Below are positions 56,301-64,000 of a stretch of 64,000 nucleotides of DNA, piece after piece. This DNA is from Powellomyces hirtus (Eukaryota; Chytridiomycota; Chytridiomycetes; Spizellomycetales; Powellomycetaceae). The notes under the pieces were generated by a model. That model searched no databases and was not told the DNA's origin. It was given only the letters and a program-made list of their open reading frames with translations. The stretch lies in the NCBI GenBank assembly GCA_025526995.1, contig JAHLKG010000021.1, positions 1-64,000 of the forward strand, given 5' to 3'. The position numbers and the translations under genes were made by a program. How positions within the stretch are numbered: position 1 is the stretch's first letter; the number at the start of each line of letters is the position of its first letter.

Positions 56301-58240
56301 GTCCCAACTCACCAGCACCGCAAACTCCATAGCAGCCCGACTCAAAGCCGGAGCGGGGTCTAAACCGCCGAGTTCGCCACGGGGCAAAACACGGGGTCAT
56401 CGACGCAGCAAGAGCGGGTCGGCGGTCGGAGTGAAGCCGCACACCGCCAATCATCAGCACCAACACGCGTCCGCCAATACGGGTTGGGACAAAAACTCGC
56501 GGCTGTCGGTGGGCTCTGTGTCCGACTTCCTGGTGTCCAAGGGCTGGGCGGATGAGGGGGGTGACGACGACAGCAGCACCAGCATCAGTGTGTTTGACAA
56601 CGACAAGAGCTCGCGGGAAGATATGTTCACGAGCGCGGACACGTCACGCACGCCGAGCGACCAGGTGTTGTTGATGGCAATGGTGGGGATGCGGGACCGG
56701 AAGCGGCATTCGGATGGATCGGTTTCAGTGACTCAACACGGGGTTGGGTTCGGACCTCCCGGGGTGGGGATCGCGTACCGAAGCAGTCGGAGTCAGAGTG
56801 AGAAAGACGGACTGGGCGGCAGTGTCGCCAGCAGGGCTGGCTCTGTTGGAAATACCAATAACCCCGGCGGAATGGTGTTGGAAGCACCGACGGTCACCAT
56901 CCTCCCCGATGCCGAGAGTGATGACGAGTCCGACGGTAACGCCGCCGCTGGCTCGAATGCGGCCGTGAATGGACCGATAAAGCCTGACGAGAGCTTTGAT
57001 GAACTTTCCTCCAACACGTGTGACATCAGCTGCGTGACACCCTCTGGTCCGTCGCCGTCATCGACACAGCAGCACCATCCACCTGGTATATTCGCAGGGA
57101 AGCTGTTGTCAGCTTCAAGACGAGGGTCTCCGAGTTCGTCGATGGGAAGCGTCACCAACAGCAACCGAGGGTCCGTCACTGGACGCCGAACAATGGACGA
57201 CGCTGCTGTTATATCGACAACGATGCTGAACAGCGAGAGCTTGCCGGACCTGCTGACCGGAACAGCCCTACAGCAGCAACAACAACCGCGGGGACTCACC
57301 ACGGGAGGCGAGCCGGTCCTGCAGGCCCAGCTGCGAAAAAAGGACGAACTTCAAGATAGCGGCACCCGAGCCGCGGGCCGCAAATGGCAGCAAGTGTGGG
57401 TTGTGCTGCATCAGGGCCCACCTCGGCTCGAGTTTTTCAAAGTGCAGAAAGGGGCTGATCACGCCGCAGCGACATCGTCCGTGCCTCGTCTCGCAGTCAC
57501 CATAACCGCGGCAACCCCGCAACCCCGGAAATCAGCCTATACTCCCGCCCGCCGCAGCACTCTTGTCACCAGCATTGTTGAAGACGACGACCACCAGAAA
57601 AACAATTCCAGTGTGGACAGCGTCGCCACACCAACGACCACGACCATGAGCAGCATGGTAACCAACACCACGTCAGGGTCCTCAGTCCCACCCACACCCA
57701 CGACATCCACCCCACCAGCGACCTCCAAAACAACACCACCGCCAATACGATCCCCCGGATCCCCGTCTCAGCATACCAAACAGGCCGGAAAAAAAGGCAT
57801 ATGGCACGTCATGTCTTCCATGGGTTCCTCATCCAACTCTGCGGGATCAAGTACCCTGTTGGCATCTACACCCACCACCGCCATCGCCCGCAGCCGCAGC
57901 GGCTCTGCAAGCTCAAAGTTTGCTGTCTCGCGCGCTTCTAAAACCATACAGCAGGACCCTTCCCTTGAAGACGAGGTAGCGACCAGACTACTCCTTTGTT
58001 CCATCTCATCATAATTTTGACCTTTCTTTTCCGTAGCATTTGCAAACAATCCCTCTCCTGCGCGGCAGCAGCAGTACCACCCAGATAGCCATGCCAGCAA
58101 ACTACAAGAAACGCAAACACATTCTTCGCGTGTTTCCCGGGCCAGGACCGCGTCGCACGCTCCTGCTCTGTACAGAATCCGACCAACAGATGTGGGAGTG
58201 GATCAATGTATTGAATGACGCTACTGCGGTTGGCGATTAA
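53394..58240 (+). CDS. RasGEF-PH protein, RALGPS-like
   Basis: Nine exons: 53394-54443, 54558-54623, 54701-54835, 54919-55008, 55121-55213, 55293-55416, 55495-55592, 55726-57975 and 58037-58240, giving 1369 residues. After a disordered N-terminus, residues about 360-590 form a CDC25/RasGEF domain: EILDILEISPKDFARQLTLM, REELASIAW, VALWVAEQIVLAEKIKRR, LDLNNFNGLRSITAGLQSTP, PCVPYLGMWLGDLTFLNE and YPQLEVVTAI. About 500 residues of Ser/Gly/His-rich linker follow. A C-terminal PH domain starts at KWQQVWVVLHQGPPRLEFFK (near 1104) and resumes at KKRKHILRVF..QQMWEWINVL after roughly 160 low-complexity residues. RasGEF without REM domain plus C-terminal PH is the RALGPS layout. The target GTPase (Ras, Ral or Rap) is not known. 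Confidence 0.88.
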
Positions 58241-58715
58241 CCCGACCTCGAAAGATCATGCCCTTAACTCATCGATGCAATTGATGAATATACCAGCCCG
58301 TGTGTAGCTCGCTACTACGACCAAAACATACATATCTTTCCCAATACTTCATTATTTTTTTGTATCCTGTATATAATCAGAACTATTATTTGCACCCATC
58401 TGATGATTCTTGCCACTTTGCTGAACTCGTCAGGACATTGGTCTACTCTCTCATCACTACGCTCTTTAGTTGCCATGGTAGCTCAAATAGAATCTCGCTT
58501 TTCCCCCACACTTTCGAATCCTTCCTTTCTCAGCTTCTTGGAGTTTCGCAACAAGTGTGCAAAACATCAGAGCTACGTTTTGCTCGACTGGATTTCAAGG
58601 TACGTTGGCCGTGGAACAGCTATAGTTTGTGGCGTACTTCGTATGGAGTCCATTTTTTGGTTTAGCGAAACTCACGCGTCTCATGCAGAGTTTCGACTCT
58701 TCTCACTACATTTAA
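58241..58715. promoter_or_regulatory. Upstream region of the NRP1-like gene
   Basis: AT-rich spacer without a supported gene. An open frame from 58473 does not splice in frame into the next gene. Confidence 0.45.
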
Positions 58716-61081
58716 ATGAACGGCACCATGTCCACCGATCTCGTGGATTCCCTGCTGTCCTCGCTGTCCCTGACCGGCGAAGATGCCGACGGGTTGATGC
58801 CGCACTGCCCATACGACTTTATCATTGCCGTGGACCTCGAAGCTACCTGCGACGAGAACCATTCGGAACCGGCCAAGGTGCTGGTGCCCCGCGACAAGGG
58901 AGAGATCATTGAGCTCAGCTATGCCGTCGTGTCGGTCCCTGAACGCAGAATTGTGCATCAGAGGCAGAACTACGTCAGGCCCGTGGAGACGGTGGTGACG
59001 CCCTTCTGTACACAGCTGACGGGGATTACTCCCGAGATGGTTGCTGATGCAGGCACGCTGCGTGACGCCGTCGAGGACCTTCTTTCGTTCATTCAGGCCA
59101 ACCCGCAGAGCACATTCTGCTTCATGGCTCACACTGAATGGGACTTCCGTTTTCAACTACCGCGCGAATGCCAGGAGAAAGGGATCCAACTGCCTCCTCT
59201 CTTCAGCATATTCTTCGATGTCACCAAGGAGGTGCATCGCATGCAATCCCTGGCGTCCGGAACCATCCGAACAGGTGCTCCAAACTCCTTGCTGAGTCTG
59301 TGCAAAGCGATGGGTCTCCAGCCCGAGGGGCGATTGCATTGTGGACTCAATGATGCGGTAACTGTGGCCCGTTTGGCAATCGTGCTTTTCGAACGCGTGC
59401 ATACGTGGTTTGCGGAGAAACGCGGCGTCGATGATGCATTGGCCAAAGGATTGGAATTGCCCCTCTCCTGCCCAGTGGATCTTGGGCAAGAGATTGAGGA
59501 GTTTGCCGTTGAGCGATCCCGGGTGCTTCGATTGGGGGGAGTTCCGTTCAAGGCTACGCAAAGGTACAAGCAGGATACAAGCAGTGATCGCTGCTTACCC
59601 GGCGTAGCCATCTCGATGAATGGCATCTAACTAATGTTTTTTTTTTAGTCAAGTTGCTGCCTTTTTTGGCCAGGCTGGCACCACACCAGAATCGACGTGG
59701 GTGATCAAAAACGCGGAAGGTCGTTCTGACGGCCGAGGACTTGTCGTCATGCTCTCCCACGAAGATGCTATGGCGGGCTTGAGTCTGAACGGTCGCATTA
59801 TGGGTGACCGGGTCGTCCATGTGACCCCAGGCCACGAGGTGGATCTTGAGGATAGCGTTGCTGTCCGCGCTCCCTTTTTGACCGACGCCCAAGCGCAGCA
59901 CGCCACGCCCACGCAGGAAGTGAAACCTGGTGACTGGCTCTGTGCGACTTGTCAATTCCACAATTTCGCCTCCCGAAGGAGTTGTTCCAAGTGCCATGCT
60001 GCCAACCCATCGCCGACGCCCTACGTGTCCAATCAGCCCCTCAAGGCCGGCGATTGGATCTGCCAGGACCCTACATGCATGTTCCAGAACTTTGCTAGTC
60101 GGGTGCTGTGCATGCGATGCCGTGGCCCCCGCCCTCACGGAATGAAACCTTCGTCACGCAACGGACTCCAGTACAATGGTCAGGACAGCATTCAGCAGCA
60201 GCGTCCGCAGGAAGTCCGCGCTGGTGACTGGTTCTGCCCGAATTGCCAGTTCCACAACTTTGGGCAGCGTCGCAACTGTGTCAAATGCAGCTTTTCCGTT
60301 AACATTTCCCAAGCGGCAGGTCCATCGCGACCCCACGCTCCTGCGAAAGCCGGCGACTGGACCTGCCCAAACCCGCAATGCGGGTTCCACAATTTTGCCA
60401 ACCGCGTCGAATGCAAGATTTGCCAGGCCGGCAAACCTGAGAATTTGGAGGAATACCACCAGCAGCAACATCATGAGCAACATCACCAGCAACAGCATCA
60501 ACATGATGCGGGATCTTCACATCGACAACTACATCATCACCAGCAGCGTCAACTCGAGATGCGTCCTGGGGACTGGCTGGTGAGAAATGCCTCTGCTAAT
60601 GTGCCACAGTGATAGCTTGTATTAAATACCGCTCTTTCCCTCTTTTTTCCGCGCAATCCAGTGCCCGACCTGCTCGGCCCACAACTTTGCGAGCCGCCGG
60701 ACGTGCATCAAGTGCAATAACGCGGGCGGCGGCGGAGAACCGAGTCATCACAACGACGCGCGACACCACAGCAACCACCACCGGCACCACCACCAGCCCC
60801 ACAACAACCACCGAGCTCCCCACCATCCACATCCCAAGAACGCTCTTCGTCCCGGGGACTGGCTCTGCCCGGACCCGCAATGCGCGTTCTGGAACTTCAA
60901 ATCGAAGACCGTCTGCACGCGGTGCGAACAAGCGCCCGCCCACGGAACGGCTCAAGTTGTACCACGTCGTGAAGGAGACTGGGATTGCCCCGACCCACAA
61001 TGCGGGTTCCATAACTATGCGTCCAGGACGGAATGTCATCGCTGTGGGACATCCAAACCGGAGCTGGAGGAGGAGCAGTGA
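58716..61081 (+). CDS. DEDDh exonuclease - RRM - seven RanBP2-type zinc fingers (NRP1-like)
   Basis: Exons 58716-59563, 59649-60579 and 60662-61081 give 732 residues. Residues 35-230 form an ERI1-type DEDDh 3'-5' exonuclease: AVDLEATCDE (Asp40, Glu42), HTEWDFRFQLPREC and HCGLNDAVTVARLAIVL. An RRM-like domain follows (WVIKNAEGRSDGRGLVVMLS..). Then come seven fingers of pattern GDWxC-x(2 or 4)-C-x10-C-x2-C, the first at residue 378 and the last at 699. Cysteine spacing runs 2-4-2-4-2-4-4. The linker before finger 5 is His/Gln-rich, and intron 2 splits finger 5 just before its first Cys. Yeast Nrp1 has the same exonuclease-RRM-finger order with fewer fingers and is linked to stress granules. The fingers probably bind single-stranded RNA. 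Confidence 0.9.
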
Positions 61082-62160
61082 ACTTTGAGTGAAGCACGAT
61101 TTGGGCGGCAGTAGTAGAACAACCTTATTTCTTCTGTTGTGGCTTTCAGAGACATCATTAATTTTAGCCTGTCTGAGGGCGTATCATATGTACTTGCTTG
61201 GCATCTATGGGTAGATCCTAATCAGTTAGCCCATCAATCGATAAACACATATTGATACTGTAATGACGACGCTGGTGCGCACACACACGCATCTTGTGCC
61301 TTGCTTCTTTATTCTCGTTCCTAGACAGTACAAGGGCACAAGGCACACACGAGACGCGTGTCCGAATCCTGGGACAGGCGTGAACTGTGTGGCTTAGTAC
61401 AGTACGGCAGAGGTGAGACGGCGTGAGGCTGATGACCAACCTGTAACACTGCAAGTTTTTACTCACACCAGCAACTACTTTTTGTCACACTGGCCCTTTG
61501 CATTGGGCGTTTTGCGCGATTTCTCCCTACGCGAAGGCCACTCGAGAAATTCTTCTCCCTTGGTCTGCCCTAGGGTCATCTGCCAGTGGTACTTTCTTTC
61601 ATGACGGTGCTTGAACTTTGGGAACGGATCGCGCAAGCCCGCCAGCAGCAGCGCCTCCGGCAGTAGTGCAAATTGTATGTGATTCGCCCCCTCTCTTCAG
61701 CCAAAACGCCAAAGAAGGCCGTATAACTCTCCCTCCATTGAGGACAGCGACCGTATCTGCCACATACCCACACACCCCCATACACCCCAAAAGCCGACAA
61801 ATATGGCGCTAGCCACGAAGCCTTCTTGCGTTTAGGATATTTGTCCGTTTGGCGAACGATTGACTGAAGAGAGACAGATATCCTAGTTTGCATTGATTGG
61901 GTTGAGACTCGGAATTTCCTGCGCAACACGGCCGGCCTCTCACACAAAGGTCGACGATTAGTTATCGTATCAAGTAGAACGCAAAAGTTACTGTAGAGTT
62001 TCTTAGAGTTATCCTACGCTTTCCTCGTTCAGTTTTCCATTTTCGTTTCCAATTTCGGTTTTCCTTTCTCCGTTGTCGGTGGTCGACCGTGCTTTCCCTT
62101 TTCGGCGGCTTTTCGCTTGTGGTGCCCCTATCCAAAACAAAGCTCTACGTGTGTAAAAAC
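61082..62160. promoter_or_regulatory. Intergenic region upstream of the Sel1-repeat gene
   Basis: About 1.1 kb with no gene supported. The part close to 62160 is pyrimidine-rich (TTTCCATTTTCGTTTCC-like), as often in fungal 5' UTRs. Confidence 0.5.
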
Positions 62161-64000
62161 ATGACGACGACCGAACCTCCACCACCCCCGCCTCCGGAGC
62201 GCCCGCAGAAGCACCCAATGGCCATCGTTCGACGCCTGCTCTCTCGACGCTCATTCTCGACGAACTCGGCTTCTTCGTCTTCTTCCTCGGCCTCTTCGTC
62301 TTCGTCGACCAACACCACCAGCGCCACGACGAATGTCGCTGTCAATAACAGCAACAACAGTTCGCTGACGACAATGGGAGCTCAGAACATGTCGTACTCT
62401 TATCAAGGCGACTCGGCAGTACCTGGGACAGCACCCACCTCCCCAACGCCGCAGGCGTACATCCAAGCAACGCCACTCCCGACCCCACCATTGGAAATGG
62501 CCGCGTTTCCGTACTTTGCCCACCCATCGGCAGCCGCTGCGACCGCTGGTCATGCGTCTTCTGGGGCATCCAGTGCTGCGTCATCTGCTTCATCATCCCT
62601 TTCTGAGGGATTACCCATCCGGCGAACGAGTACCCGAGGCAGCCGCAGTGGCAGACCCCCGCCTCCACCCCCGTGCACCCCACCTTCCTCGCTCGTCTCT
62701 ACGCCTGCTAAAAGCACCCCGATTTCATCAGCACGGAGGGCATCGTTTACGTCGTTCTCTTCGTCCTCTTCATCGTCGTCGCTATCAACTTCACCCTCAT
62801 CGTCAACCTCATCAGCGAACCCGGCCGGAATCGGAGCCGCTGCTCTGCCAGACACCTTGTTCAGGAGATTGTCCTGCATAGCGCACACCCGACGCGCCGA
62901 AGAAGAGAATGAACAGCGGGCCGCGCGGCTCCTGCAACGGGCCGAAAATTCCCTCTTTGGAGCTGATGGCGCTCAACAGGATCATCATAATGCGGTCGCT
63001 CTGTTGCGACAGATTGTATTTCCCCCCGAGCCGCTCCCGACATCATCAACCACTGGGACACCATTCCGAGCGTCGTCTCCGCCCCCATCCCCCAAAGTGG
63101 CCTCATATTCGCCGGCACCACCACCGCAAGCCCACCATCGTAGCCACAGCAGCAAGCCCAGCAAAAGCGGTCTTGCATCCTCCCCATCCTGCATCGACGC
63201 TCAAGCGGTTCTCGCCTTCTGCTACGAATTCGGGCTGGGCTGCACCCCCGATTTCCGCCTCTGCGAACAACTCTACATCCAGTCCGCCGAACAAGGCAAC
63301 GGCCTCGCAGGCGCCCGCCTCGCTTTTCTCCGTCGCTACGGCCGCCCCAATGTCAAGATCGACCGCGTGGAAGCCGAAGAATGGGTCCGCCGCGTTCGCG
63401 ACGCAGGTCCCAACGCTATCAACTGGCTCCTCCGTGCTGCCCAAACATACAACCTCCCTGCCGCCAACTATGCCCTCGGCGTCTGTTACCATGATGGCGT
63501 CGGGCTTGCTAAGGATCCCAATATGGCGGTCCACCATTACAAAAAGGCAGCAGCGGCGGGACAACCCCGAGGTGAAGGCATTTTGGGATATTGCTATGGC
63601 GAAGGCTTTGGCGTCCCCAAAGACGACAAGATGGCGTTTGCTCTCTACCTCCGCGCCGCGCGCCGCGGGGAATCTGTCTCCATGTACAATGTCGCGCACG
63701 CGTACGAAGAAGGCGTTGGCGTGGGGCGCAACATTGCGGAAGCCGTCAAATGGTACACCCGCTCAGCGCGCCTCGGCAACTGCTACGCCCAAAACTCGCT
63801 GGGATATATGTACGAAGAAGGACAGGGCGTCACTCGTAATGAAACGGAAGCCGTGCGTTGGTACGCCCTCTCGGCTACTCAGGGGTACCCTTGGGCCCAG
63901 TGCAATCTCGGCTACTGCCTCCAAAACGGAATTGGTGTCCCTGCCCGCGATGAACACGCTGGTGCCGCCTGGTACCATGCTGCGGCACGCCAGGGCCATT
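62161..64000 (+). CDS. Sel1-repeat (SKT5/chitin synthase regulator-like) protein, cut by window end
   Basis: Open without a stop from the ATG at 62161 to the window end (613 residues visible). The first 350 residues or so are Ser/Thr/Pro-rich, with long serine runs and poly-Pro, as in SKT5-type proteins. From about residue 351 (DAQAVLAFCYEFGLGCTPDF) come Sel1-like repeats, seven or more. Examples are ANYALGVCYHDGVGLAKDP, GILGYCYGEGFGVPKDD, YNVAHAYEEGVGVGRN, NSLGYMYEEGQGVTRNE and CNLGYCLQNGIGVPARD. Sel1 repeats form alpha-alpha solenoids that scaffold proteins. In yeast, Skt5 recruits chitin synthase III to the bud neck. The C-terminus, where a CAAX box would tell, lies outside the window. Confidence 0.85.
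   Translation, partial: MTTTEPPPPPPPERPQKHPMAIVRRLLSRRSFSTNSASSSSSSASSSSSTNTTSATTNVAVNNSNNSSLTTMGAQNMSYSYQGDSAVPGTAPTSPTPQAYIQATPLPTPPLEMAAFPYFAHPSAAAATAGHASSGASSAASSASSSLSEGLPIRRTSTRGSRSGRPPPPPPCTPPSSLVSTPAKSTPISSARRASFTSFSSSSSSSSLSTSPSSSTSSANPAGIGAAALPDTLFRRLSCIAHTRRAEEENEQRAARLLQRAENSLFGADGAQQDHHNAVALLRQIVFPPEPLPTSSTTGTPFRASSPPPSPKVASYSPAPPPQAHHRSHSSKPSKSGLASSPSCIDAQAVLAFCYEFGLGCTPDFRLCEQLYIQSAEQGNGLAGARLAFLRRYGRPNVKIDRVEAEEWVRRVRDAGPNAINWLLRAAQTYNLPAANYALGVCYHDGVGLAKDPNMAVHHYKKAAAAGQPRGEGILGYCYGEGFGVPKDDKMAFALYLRAARRGESVSMYNVAHAYEEGVGVGRNIAEAVKWYTRSARLGNCYAQNSLGYMYEEGQGVTRNETEAVRWYALSATQGYPWAQCNLGYCLQNGIGVPARDEHAGAAWYHAAARQGH

Noticed and set aside
58473..58600. Possible extra 5' exon of the NRP1-like gene
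   Set aside because: Splicing from the GTACG donor near 58600 to the acceptor near 58688 runs into a stop before the exonuclease domain.
1..64000. CRISPR arrays, bacterial operons, rRNA genes
   Set aside because: No spaced direct repeats of CRISPR type, no Shine-Dalgarno-linked gene strings and no rRNA-like sequence were seen. The window is eukaryotic nuclear DNA.

Overview
The window is nuclear DNA of an intron-rich fungus, most likely a flagellated (zoosporic, chytrid-like) lineage. Short spliceosomal introns with GT..AG borders interrupt most genes. A complete LYS9 gene of the alpha-aminoadipate lysine pathway points to fungi, and a MORN5-type gene of cilia and flagella points to a swimming zoospore stage. 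Lineage is inferred from gene content only. Exon models were built by hand from reading frame, splice motifs and family conservation. Every multi-exon model quoted here keeps frame from ATG to stop.

Layout. 1-2.1 kb: a decayed Ty1/copia integrase region split by an AT-rich insert, then three tRNA-Gly(GCC) genes. 3.2-13 kb: a Bem1-like SH3-PX protein, Rab5, an aldo-keto reductase, an NDR-family kinase and MORN5. 13-25 kb: an orphan Gly/Pro-rich protein, tRNA-Ala(AGC), a DUF4336-like protein, the PP4 regulatory subunit PP4R3/Psy2 (15 exons) and cactin. 24.8-34.7 kb: a small secreted protein, an 804-aa orphan, a glyoxal-oxidase-like copper radical oxidase and an alpha/beta hydrolase. 34.7-38.6 kb: a gene-poor gap. 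38.6-48 kb: a vWA-domain protein, tRNA-Gln(CTG), an MFS transporter, LYS9 and an F-box protein. 48-64 kb: the DEAH helicase DHR1/DHX37, a second tRNA-Gln(CTG), a RasGEF-PH protein like RALGPS, an NRP1-like exonuclease/RRM/zinc-finger protein and the start of a Sel1-repeat protein cut by the window end.

The genes are independent eukaryotic units and there is no operon. Several bear on polarity, trafficking and signalling (Bem1-like, Rab5, NDR kinase, PP4R3, RasGEF, Sel1/SKT5-like). Others concern RNA and ribosomes (cactin, DHR1, NRP1-like, tRNAs) or metabolism and secretion (AKR, copper radical oxidase, hydrolase, LYS9, MFS). I see no clear undescribed multi-gene system. The most distinctive items are the exonuclease-RRM protein with seven alternating RanBP2-type fingers, the RasGEF whose PH domain is split by a long linker, a duplicated promoter module before the secreted gene, a promoter-like array with no clear gene near 29.5-29.8 kb, a gene whose whole first coding exon is its ATG, and the interrupted copia integrase.
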